Assembly (NCBI RefSeq): GCF_026460985.1
Contig: NZ_JAPKNM010000115.1
Span: forward strand, 1 to 40,888
DNA: 40,888 nt
Source: Sphingomonas sp.
Lineage (GTDB): Bacteria > Pseudomonadota > Alphaproteobacteria > Sphingomonadales > Sphingomonadaceae
Reading direction: 5' to 3'
Shown: in pieces, positions 15,957 to 27,900 of the stretch
Position numbering within the stretch: position 1 is the stretch's first letter
How the letters are laid out: every line of letters starts with the position of its first letter
Program-made: the position numbers and the translations under genes
The notes under the pieces: generated by a model
What the model was told of the DNA's origin: nothing
Seen by the model: the letters and a program-made list of their open reading frames with translations, nothing else
Databases searched by the model: none

Positions 15957-18900
15957 TCATCCCCCTCCGGCGGCAACTGGGAAATAATGATTCGCGATGA
16001 ACAATAGAGGCTGCTGGTCGTCGGCGCCGTCGCCGTAGATCAGCACGTCGATCACCCATTGGTCGCCCGGCGCGGCGACGATCCCGAGCGACGTCGCATT
16101 CTGCTGCATCGCCGTCGCGAGGTTCGTGCAGAAGCTGCCGGAGCCAGGCTGCCAATCGGTGGCGACGTCGAAGGCGTAGATCGGCACCAGCGCCAGCGGG
16201 TTGCGGTAGCTCAGCGGATCGGTGACCGGATCGCCTCCACTCGGCGAGCGCCAATAGCCCGCCTGGACGCGGATGTTGCGCGTGGTCGAACCGGCTATCG
16301 TCGGAAGCGGCACGCGCAGCGCCCGACCCTGGCTCTCGGCGGAGGTGAGCGCCGCCTGACCCGCGAACAGCTTCTCGAACAGCGTGCACAGCGCGGCTTC
16401 CAGCGAACTTCCCGTCAGCGCCACCGGGTCCGGGCGCTGGATATAGGGCGTGATCCGCGTGGGGAAGCGCGTGAGGGGCGTCTCGTAGACCAGGCCCTGG
16501 TTGACGTCGTCGACCAGGTTGGCGTTGCGCGAGATCCAGAAGCCGCCCCAGGCGTTCGACAGCGTCATCGCGTCGAGCCGGTAGAAGCAGAATTGCAGGT
16601 CGAGCGGCGCGCCCTCGGCGATTTCCTGCGCGGCGGTGAGCGAATAGGTCAGCCGCGTGCCCGCCTGGGCGCAGGGCAGCGCGACGGGGCCGGTGTTGGT
16701 CCCCAGCGACAATGCGGGCCAAAGCAGTTGCCGCCAGACCTGCAGCGTCGTCGTGGTGCCGTCGGCGAGCAGCAGCCGATAGGTCTGCGGCGCGATCGAA
16801 AGCTGGGGATCGCCATTGTCGACGATCATCCAGTCGCTGGTTGGCGTCGGCGAGAGCGTGACGGCCGCATTGCCGCTCAGCGTGAAGCCATGGGCCGCGA
16901 AGTCGGACGTCAGGCCCGCGGGGATCTGCTTCTGGGCGAGTTCGCTCGCATAGCTCGTATCGGTGAGGAACAGGAAGTCGTCCGGATCCTTGGAGAAATC
17001 GGTCGCCTGGTCGACACGGTCGAGCACCAGCGCGTCGACCTTGCCGTCGGCTGCGGTGCGCGTCGAGAGATCGTACTGGAATGCCGTCGGCAGCGATGGC
17101 GGGGGCGCGAAGAGGAGTTGGGCGTTCCATGCCAGCTGGACCTGACCCGCGACCCAGGCGAGCGCGGCGAGCGCGTTGCGCGCAGCGGTCTGCTCGTCGG
17201 GCGTGAACGAACCGAGCAGCAGCGGCACCGCCGCAAGGTCCTTCGATACCGCGGGCCAGATCGCGCTGAATCCGGCCAGCGCCGCGATCACCTGCGAGCG
17301 GTCCGTGCTGCCGCGCGGCGCGGGGGATATGGTGGTGGCTTCGTTGAAGGTGATCTCGAGCGTCATCTCGTCCTGCGCCGCGAAGGGGCGCTGGGCGTCG
17401 AACTGGTAGTTCCACTGGGTGAGCGTGCTGTCGGGCGCGCCGCCGGCACCGGGCGGCAGCGCCTGCTGCCCCGAGATCACGGCCGGCACCGGATAACCCC
17501 GCAGTGCGATCGGTACCGCGACCTGGCCGATATGGTTGGGTGCGGGATCGAGTGGCCGCACGAACGACAGCCAGGACGAGCCTTCATACCCGGCGACACC
17601 CGCGATCCCGTAGATGTCGAACTCGAGCTGGTTGGGCATGAAATCCAGGTCGAGGACGAGCTTGCTCTGCTCCGCGGGCCGATTGACCGTGAGCATCGTC
17701 GTGAGCGTCGAGCCCTGGCTCAGCGACGCCTTGCTGCTCTGCAGGCTGATCTGGGGCAGCGCCTGGAGCGCGCGCGGTGGCGCGGCGGAATTGAGTGTGT
17801 AGCTCCCCACGGTGCTTCCCGCATCGACCTCGGCCATGCCCTGCGCGAGCGCGGCCATCCCGCCGAACTTCGCCGCCACGTCGGTCAGCCTGTCCTGCGG
17901 TTGCGGCGTGTAGGAGATGTTGCCGATCGTCACCGCGCTCTGGGGCGCGAAGAAATCGGTACGGTCGGCATTGGCGTCGAGCAGGTCGATGACCGTGGTG
18001 CCGAGCCAGTCGGCGCCCGCGGTGATCCTGGTCAGGCTGGCGGGCACGGTCACCGCGGAGACGTTTACCGGCGTGACGGCGCGGAAGAGCGCGGGGCCGT
18101 CGCTTGCGATCGTGAGGCCCGTCGCGAGCAGCTCGGGCGCGACGGCGTAATATTGCGCGATCGTGGTGAGCGTGTCGCCCGCCAGCGTGGTCCGGGGATT
18201 GCCGCCCGCGTAATTGGTGACGACGCCCGCCTGGACGATGTCGGCTACATCCGCGATCGCCGCGGCGAGATATCCCGGCGCGACTGCGGCGATAGCGGCG
18301 AGCGCGGCGAAAGGATGGTCCGGGTCGACGGGCGCGTCGGCGCCCGGGGTGGTCACCACATTGGCCTTGAGCTTGCCCGCGAGCCGCGGCGGCGTTCCGG
18401 GCAGGTTCGCGCCGCTCCCGCCGACGTCCACGCCGAACTGGACGAGCGCCTGGGTCGAATAAAGGCTTCCCAACTCGACGAGCAGCCGCTGGGTCATCGT
18501 ATCGATGGCGTCCTGCAGCCCTTCGGTCTGGTCGGCGACGACCGAGGCGACGAGCTTCGCCATTCCCTTGGCGATGTCTCCCTTGGCGGCGATGAGCGTG
18601 GCGAGGCTCGCGGCCGCCTGGACGTCGGTCTGCGCCGCTGCCGCATAAGCGGGGGACAGCACGAGATCGACCGCCTGGAGGAAGGCGAGGTTCCATTCCT
18701 CGGGATCGGCCCCGCGGAAGTTCATCGTCGTGGAGGCGCCCAGGCCCGAGCCGGTCGAATAGGTCGGGACGCTCACATTGTCGGCCGAGAAGGCATAGGT
18801 CGACAGCGGCTCGACCGCGAAGAAGCGCGCCTGCGCAGGATCGATCCGGTAGGTGATCCCCGTCGCGGACAGGTTGACCACCCAGAGCGCGCGCACGGAT

Positions 18901-21900
18901 CCGCTTGAGGTCGCCCCCGAGCCGCCGCCTGCGGCTGCGCGCAGCGAGGGCTTTGAGAGCACCGGCGAGAAATGGGTGTGCTGCGGCCCGGTCGCGAGCT
19001 TGTGCCCTGGGAAGGCAGCCTCGAAATCGGCGGCGAACTGGTCGAGCGACTGGGGCTGGCCTTCAGTGGCGGCGAAAGGAGCCGCCGCGATCGGCGCGTT
19101 CGCCGAGACGACTCGCGCCGCGCCGGCGAAGGCGGGCGCGACGAGCGACGGATCGCGCGAGATCGCCAGGTCCACCGCGAGGCTGAGGATAGGCTGCGCG
19201 TCCGCCGGTGTGACCTCGGCGGCGATCGTCGCGGGCGCGGGGACGCCGAGGAGCGTCCGTGCGAGCAGCGGGACCGATGCGGCCGCGGTGCCGATCGCGC
19301 CGACGCTGACCGGCGGTAGCTTGGCGGCGGTCCGTGCGGCGTTCACGCGCGCGGCGATCAGCGCGAAGCTGTCGTTCGCATAGATGGTCACCGACGCGCC
19401 ATCGAGCGGGAAGCTCGCGCCGGGCGTGAGCAGTCCCGGCAGCGTGGCGTTGGCAGCAGCCAACGACGCCGGATCGGTGCCGTAGCGCTGCGCCAGCACG
19501 CCGAGCGTCTCGCTCGCCAGCGACGCCCATGCCGGCGTGACGAACACGGCGCCCTGGCGGACGATGTTCGGAACCGTTCCCACCTGATTGGCGAAGTCGC
19601 CCGGCGAGAGGCTGAACGCGGCGGCGAGCGAGGCGAAGGTGTCGCCGAGCCCGGGCGTGACGGTGTGCGTGCCGATCGTGATCGGCGTGGCCGCGAACAG
19701 CCCGGGCCAGTTGAGGTTGCCATCGGCGAGCTGGGTGAGGCTCCACCCGGCGAACTGCTCGACGATGTCGGCGAGCAATGCGCCCGCGGGCGCCGCGTAG
19801 GTGCCGGCCGTGATGCCGGTCGCGTCGGCCGACCAGGGGATGACCAGTGCGGCGGAAGTCGCGAGCGGTGCCGGAGCGTTGTTCGACAGGATCAGCCCCG
19901 GCGCGGCGTTTGCGGTGCTCGCGATCGAAGCGATCGTGTCGCCCGCCACGATCGCATATTGGCTGTTCTCGACGAACAGCGCAGTCGATCCGGGCCAGAT
20001 CCCCGGCACCTGCAGGTTCGCCTGGAGGAGCTCGGCCGGCGTGGGCGGGCCGAAGCTGGTGGCGAAGCTCGCGAGCGTGTCGCCGGCGACGGCCAGCGCG
20101 CTGGCGATGCTGAGCGAGGCGCCGCTTGCGAAGAGCGGCGCGACATAGGCGTTTGCCGCCGCCACGTCGGCCGGAGTGAGGGTGGTGCCGGCAAGCGTGC
20201 CCAGCGCCGTGGCGGCACTCTCTAGCGTGTCGGACGTGCCGGTCGTGTAGCTGTAGTTGCCGATCGTGAGTGTCGTCTGCTGGGCGAGCAGTGCCTTGGC
20301 GTTGGCGGTCGCGAGCCCCGGTACGCTGCCCGGGCCGTCGACGATCGAACAGACCAGCGCGTCGGCCATCGCCGCGAGCGACAGGACCGCATCGTCGGCG
20401 GAAATCGTGCGCGAGCTGGTGTTTAGGATCGCGCCCGGCATCAGCGCCACCTCGGCGTTCGCCGCGGCAAAGGCGTCGGTATCGGACACGCCGACGCGTG
20501 CGATATAGGCGGCTGGAGTCTCGCCCGCGAGCGTGGTCTTGAAGACCGGCACCTGGATCTCGACGTCGTCGCCGAAGATCAACGCGGCTTCGGCATTGGC
20601 GTTCACGGCTGCCAGGTCGTCGAACGAGGCGGGATAGCCAGCGCCCGTGGTCGTGGTCGAAGCCGTGGTCAGTGCCGTCAGGTTCGCGAAGCCCTGCGCC
20701 GGGCCGGCCGTGGTGAGCGCCAGCGCCTGCGCGTTGCCCATATAGACATAGGCCGATGCCGCGACGCCCCGCAAGGTGGCGAGGGTCGTGTCGGAGAGGC
20801 CGGTGGGGTCGGCGACGGGACCGAGCGTCGTGCTGAGCGCGCATTCTATGTCGGGCTGGAGGAGCTGGTAGTGGATCTGGGCATAGCGCGCCCGTGCCTG
20901 CCCCGCGCGGGTGGCGGCGGCGCTGTGCGCCGGGTCCGGCGCGCCCGCGATCATCGGCGCGGGCGTGGCGTCGGGCTGGAACTTCGTCGGCGAGACGCCC
21001 AGCGCCACGACGAGGTTCGGGTCCGCGGGCATGAAGCGATAGGAGGTCACCAGCGACGGCCAGGCCGCGAGCGATACGAGCTCGTCGGTATAGCCGACGG
21101 GGCCGGTGAGCGTCGGACCGCCAGTGCCCGAGAGCACCGAGCCCGAAGTGCGGTTGCCGAGCACGTCCTGGAAGGCGAGTTGGAGCGAGAGCGCGGCTCC
21201 CGCGGCGATGCCGGCATAGGGATCGTCGCTTGCCGCGGGTAGCGCCGCGGGCATCGCGACCGGCTGCGTCTGCGCGAAGGGATAGACGGCGAGCACCTGG
21301 CGGTAGCGCCACAAGGTGTCGTCGGTGTCGCCGTCCTGGTCGGCGGGTGTTGCGGGCAGGCCTTCGCCGCTGTCGTCGAAGCCGCCGCCCGCGACGATCT
21401 CGAAGCCGAGCATGTGGTAGAGCTGGCCGAGCGCCTGCTGCGGATCGTTCGCAGGGTTGACCGGTGGTGCGGCGGGGGCTTCCGCGGGTTCGGGGTTGGT
21501 ACGCGTCAGCGCGAAGCCCGAGCGGCCCGGCGGCAGCGTCGCCACCGTGCGCAGCGTGTCGGCGGCGACGACGATCCCGGCGCCCGTCGCCAGGATCGGC
21601 GCGTCGGCGTTGGCCTCGCCCAGCACGGTCACCGGCAGGCCGGCGCTCGTCGCGATGCTTCCGAAAGTGTCGCCCTGCTGGATCGTGCGGTCCGCCTGGC
21701 CCGGCACGCTGATCGGCTGGCCGAAGGCCAGCAGGTTCTGCGTCGCGGCGTTGAGCGCGGCGAGCGACGCGGGGTCGAGATAGCTGTGGTCCTGGCAGAT
21801 CGAGACCAACGTGTCGCCCTCGGCGATCGTCTGGATCGGCTCGCCGAGCAGCTGGAGCAGTGCGCCCGCACGCAGGCAGGTCACATCCTTGATCTGCGTC

Positions 21901-24900
21901 GCCAGCGCGGCGACGGTGATCTGCGCGCGTTCGGCGAGCGAGAGAAGGCTGTCGTCGGGCGTGGCGGTCTGCCCGGCGATCGACATGCCCGCGATCAGCG
22001 TGCCCGGGATGAGCTGGTTGACCGCCGCCAGCGCGCTCCAGTCGAACCCGCTCGGCAGCCCCGGATAGGCCTTCGCGATGTTGTCGGCGGCGGTCGATAG
22101 CGTGTCGCCGCCGGCCACCGTGTAGCAGACGGCCTCGAAGAAGAGCTTCTGGTGCGCCGGATCCTCGTTGTCGCCGACGATCAGCGCGTTGTTGAAGGCC
22201 ATTGCGATCGGCACGTTTGCCGGCTGGTCGGCGGAGGCGACGACGAGCTTGATCTGCGCCGACTTGCCGTCCTTGAACAGGGTTCCCGGCAACCCCGGCT
22301 TGCCTGCCGTGCTGACGTAGCGGAGGTAGAAGCCGCCCGAGCGGACGGCGCTGCATTCCCACAGGAACTGGAGGAAGTTGCGACTGTCGGCCTCCGAGAA
22401 GCTTGCCACGCTCGCCTCGGCGACCGCGGTGTTGAGCGGCGCGACTGCCTCCGCGCCGAGCATCGCGGGCGGCGCGTTGGTCTCGGTCGAGAGGTTGGTC
22501 TTGAGGAGGAAGCTGTTGGCGCGGTCGAGCGCGTCGGAGACGAGTGTCCCGGACGGCGCGTTGGCGTCCTGGCTGGCATAGGCGATGGTGAGGTCGGCAT
22601 CGATGCTCGCCGACTGGAGGTGCTCCCACAGCGCGATCAGCCGCTGGAGTCCGGCCTGGTCGGTGCCGACCATGTTGTACACCCCGGGCACCGTGCCCGG
22701 CACCTGCTCGATCGTGAGGTCGAGCACCGTCGCGAAGCGGCTCGCCGCCAGCGGGGCGTTCGAGACGGTGCCGTCGGCCGCGGTGGTGCCGAGATAGCCG
22801 GCGTAGGCGAGCATGCCCGAGGGGCTGGCCGCGAGCGCATCCGCCAGCGGCGCGGGCATCATCCAGATGCTCGGCTGCACCACCTGCGCGGGTGATTGCA
22901 GCGCCGGAAGGTCGGGCGTCTGCCACCAGAACAATGCCGCGGGCGGCTGCCGGTCGGGCACCGTCGCGAACTGAGTGAGCATCTGCGCCGCGCCTGCGGT
23001 GACGCCCGGATCGAACTCGATCGTCGTAAAGGCAGTGATCAGCGCGACTTCGTCGGTGTCGAGCGGGAAGGGAGCGGCGGGCGGGGCGACCCAGCTCGCG
23101 CCGCTGCCGGTGATGGTGATCTCGTAGCTGGTCGTCGCCGCCGGGTTGACCGGGAATTCCTGGCCGACCAGCGCGTAGAGCGGATAGGTCGCGCTCGCTG
23201 CCGTGGCTGCCGGGGACGCGACCACGCTCGCCGTGTCGGTGCCGGTCTGGAAGCTGGGCGCGGGCACGCGCAACCCGCCCGTCAGGAAACGCGAGGTCAT
23301 GTTGAGCGCGTTGGTGAAGCCGCCGCTCGCCGCCAGCGCCGGCGCGAGAAGGTCGATCCGCATCCCCGGGATCGCCGGGATCTTGATCGTCGTCGCGGCG
23401 AAGAGATTCCCGACCGTGGCGAGCTGGTCGACGAGTTGCTCGATCGAGAGATCGTAATTCTGCGCTATCCCGCCGAGCGTGTCGGCGGCGGTGAGTGCAT
23501 GACTGGTGCTGGCGATAGTGATCGGCGCGCGCGGCGCCAGGATCGACGATTGCGCCATCACCGCATTGCCCGCGAGCGCCGCGATGGTGACGCCATATTG
23601 ACGCGTCAGGTTGGCGATCGAGCTGGCATAGGGGATCTTCACCGTGTCGCCGGGGCTCGGCTCGGTCGTGCCGTTCAGCTGCTGCAGGAGCAGCACCGCC
23701 GCGGCGGCGTCGTCGGCCGCGAAGAACGCCGCGGCGATCGTTTCATAGGTGTCGTTGGCGGTCGTTGTGTAAGCAAGCTGATAGCTCGTCGCGGTGGTGT
23801 GCACCACGCCAGGGAGCGTCACGGCCTGCGCCGGATCGAGCCGGATCGGGCCGTTATTGGCGATCAGCGCCTCGACCGTGAGGCCGCTATATTTGCCCAG
23901 GATCCCCGCGAAGGTGTCGCCGCCCTGGGTGGTATAGCTCTGGTCCGCATCCGAGCCGTTGGGGATAGCGAGCTTCTGCCCGGCCGTGACCGTCAGCGTG
24001 GGGTTGGCGGTCGAGAGCGCGGTCAGCGTGATCGTCTGCCCGCCATACCAATAGGCCCAGAGCCCATCGAGACTGTCCTCGGCGCGTGTCGTCGTCGCGA
24101 GCTGGCCGAGCGCGATCTGCTGGCCCGGATTGAGCAGCGCGACACTCTCGGTATTGGCGGTGAGGAAATCGGTCACCTGGATGCCGAACTGCTTCGCGAG
24201 CGAGCTCGGCGAATCCGTGCTCGCAGCGGTGAACTGGATGTTTGCGAGTGTGATCGTCGTCGCGGTATCGAGCAGCCCGGGCGTCCCGGCGTTGGCTGCG
24301 GCGACCGCGAGCGGAGTGAGCTGACGCGGGATGAGCAGCACCTGGCCGACGCTGAGCTTGGTGAGGTCCACGCCTGGATTGGCCGCGGCCAGCGCAGCGG
24401 GATCGACGGCGAAATCCATTGCGATCGACGTGGCGGTCTCGCCCGTGAGGACGCTGTGCAGCACGCGCATCGCGGGGATCGCGATAGCGGTCCCGGCTGC
24501 AAGCGTGCCGAAATCGACGCCGGGATTCGCCGCCTGGAGCGCGGAGGCGGTCACGCCGAAGCAGCTTGCGAGACCGGCGAGCGTGTCGTTCGCCTGGCTG
24601 GTGTAGCCGACCTGCTGCGCGGGCACGAAGATCGCATCGCCCACCGAGGGGCCAGCGGCCGGCAGGTCCGGGTTGGCGGCTGCGAGCACCGGTTCGGTGA
24701 GCCCGAACATCGGTGCGATGCTGGCGAGCGTGTCTCCTGGGCGGGTGGTGTAGTTGTTGTTGTAGAGGTTGGCGACCTCGGCGAGCGAGGCGGGAGCGGT
24801 CAGCGTGAGCGTCGAGCCGCCCAGAAGGTCGCGCGCGGCCTGCACGACCGATTTGGCGAGCATGTAGAACTGGTAGCGGAAAACGAAGGTCGCGAGGCTC

Positions 24901-27900
24901 TCGACCGTCGCGTCGTCGGCCGCCTGCGGAGGCGCGGCGTCCGATCCGAACTTCGCCGAGAGACTGGCGAAATAGTCGCGGATCGTCTGCTCATAATCGG
25001 AGCCGACGCGCCGGTCGGCGGTGAAGTCGATCGTGAAGTCGGGTGTGGACAGACGAAGCTCGGGGATCATCGCCAGCACCGCCGCGGGCAGCTCGTCCGA
25101 TCCGCTCCCGGAATCCGGGCGCGGAGTCACCGTGAAGACCACGCCGTTGGTCTGGAACAGCGAGGTGAGCGTGCCGTAGCCGAAATAGGTGTCGCACGCC
25201 GACGCGTCCGACAGCGTCTGGAGGATCTCCTCGATCACCGCGGCCGAGGCGGTGTCGTGCTCGTGGCCGATCGCGTCGATCGCCCAGTCGAGCAGGAACG
25301 CCATCAGCGGGTTGGCGCCCTGCGTCGGGTCGTTCGAGGTCTGCAGCCCCAGCAGCACGCCGAGCACCGGCGTGGTCGTGCCCGAGGGAACGGTGGGTCC
25401 CGAGGGGAAGGCGAAGTCCTGGCTCAGCGCCTGGGTGACGATCGGGATCGCGAGCACCGGGATCGAGATGGTGGAGGCGGCGCTGCTTGCCAGCCGCGCG
25501 CGGCCGAGCTGCAACTGTCGTGCGGGGCGCCGGCGCAGCAGCGCATAAGGCGGCTGGCGGAGCAGCGGCCGTGCGCTGCGATAGGCCCGGCGTCCGCGCA
25601 GCGCTGCCGTATCGGTCGAGCCTCCGCCCGGCGCCGCGAGCGTCCAGGGCGGGGTGGAGTCCGAACCGATCGAGAAGCGCTCGGTGATCGTCGCGTTGAA
25701 GCTGAAATGGATCCGGATGAACAGGATCTTGATGCTGACCTTGACGCTGACGCCCGCGCTGACTTCGATCAGGATCGCCTTGTAGCTTTCGACGTCGAGG
25801 CTGATCGAGGCGTAGACGGTCAGGCTGACGCTCGCCTGGATGATCCCGAAGTCCACGGTGGCATAGACCTGGCCGATCAGCGCGACGGTGCCGGTGAGGT
25901 GGTAGTAGCGCTCCGACGGCAGGTTCGAATCGTTCGGCGTATACCAGCCGAGCACGCCCTGGACCGCGCCGCCCACGGTGATGCTGATCCCGCCGCTCAA
26001 TATCCCGAGCGAGAGCGTCTTGCCGACGCCCACCTGGAGCGCGAAACCGAACTCGAGCACGGTGCCGAAATGTCCGCTGGTCACCTTGGGCACGTTGGTC
26101 GAGGTCTGGCCGTCGAGCACGGCGAAATAGAGCCCGCCGAAGCCCGTGAAGGGGAAGACCTGGACGCTGAACGAGCGCGAGAAATCGGTGAGGCTGGGCG
26201 GGTAGCCCAGGTCCACGCGGAAATTGCCGTTGGTGTAGATGTCGATCGTGACGATCGGCAGCGTGACCGAGACCTCGCCGAATTCGAGGTGGCGCATCTC
26301 GTCGGGAAGCGTCAGCTCGATATGGTAGACACCGATCGTGTCGGTGACCTTGCGGTAGAGGATCTCGAAGCGGAGACCGGCGAACAGCCCGGCCTTCTCG
26401 CCCGAGAGCTGGATCAGCACGCCGTAGACGACGGGATCGTTGAAGACGATGTCCATGCGCAGCGTGGACATCACCGTAAAGCGTGTGCCGATCAGCCAGT
26501 TGCTGCCCGCGGCATAGGCGATCTTGTCGAGCTGGGTGACCGGGTTCTTGTTGGGATCGGCGGGCGGCCGCATCGCCGCCTCGAGTGCGTCGACGATCTT
26601 GTCCATCTCGGTGGGGACCGATCCCGAGATGGCGACGCGCTGGCCGAGGCCGAGGAATTCGAGGTCGAGCACCTGCGTGCCGGTGCCGGGCACCGCGGGC
26701 GGCGGATCGTTGAGCGCGTCCCAGCGCAAGGGCGGGTTCCCGCCGGTGCCGTAAGGCTGGCCGAGGAAGGTGCCGCTGAGCTCGAGGTTGAAGCGCGGCG
26801 TGCCATAATCGCGGCTGTAGTTGAGCACGATCTTCTGGATGTCGATGAAGCCCAGATTGGCGACATGGTCGAGCTCGACGCGGATCGCCTTGGTGTTGAG
26901 GTTCACCGTCACCGAGATCTCGGGAAGCTCGATCTTCTCGAACGCGTCCCAGGGCGATCCGAGCGATACCGAGCGACCGGGATCGGCGAAGGAGAGGAGG
27001 AAGTCGAACAGGTCGCCGACGGTGCCGCGGCCCAGGCTGATCGTGACGGTCGGGCCGCTCGCATCCTTGTGATAGCTGATCGTCAGGCTGCGATAGGCGA
27101 AGCTGATGCCCATGCTGGTCGGCGAGAAGTCGTAGCGGACCTGGAGCACCAGGCCGTGGATGTCGACCTCGCCCTTCAGGAAGCCCGAATATTGGCCCGC
27201 GGTCCTGAGCAACTGGAGCTCGGCGGTGATCTCGGTGTCGATCTCGTCGATCTTCCAGTCGACCACCGTGTCGAAGCTGAACATGTCGCCGGCCGAATTG
27301 AACGCGACGTCGAGCGATTCGACGGTGATGTCGGGCGGGTCGAACGCGAAGGGGAGCAGCGCCTTGGTGATGCTCGAGAGATGCAGCGGAGTCAGCAGCG
27401 TGCCGGCGAACGCCCAGGCGTTGGTGCTGCTGTCGGTCGCGGCGGTGACCTGGAACTGCGCGTCGAACAATGTCGCGGTGGCGGCGATCGCCACCGTGCG
27501 GGACGAACTGGTCTGCGTGATCGCGAGCGAGACAGCGTCCATCCCGATCGCGGTCTCGCCCATCAGCTTGATCGACCAACTGTCGTCGAAGGTGACGTCG
27601 CCGGTGAAGCTCCAGGTCTTGGTCGGGATCGCCAAGGTCCCGGCGAGCACGTCGACATAGAGTCCCGTGTGCGGGGGATCGATGCCGAACACCGACAGCA
27701 GCTGGCCGACGTCGAACTTCGTGTCGTTCTGCGCGGAGAGGATCTGCTGCGGCAAAGTGAACGCGGCGGTGAATCCGAGCTGATCGTTGCCGCCCAGCTG
27801 GAAATCGCCGCCGAAGGTGATCGACACGTTGGTGCCGCCGAGCCAGCCGAAGGTCGCGGCGACCTGGGTCAAGTCGAGCAGGCCGCCCGGGAGCAGCGGC

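Noticed and set aside
16059..18908. A 949-codon + strand open frame
   Set aside because: Same reason: it is antisense to the C-terminal part of the giant gene, with low-complexity Arg/Gly/Glu composition and no ribosome site.
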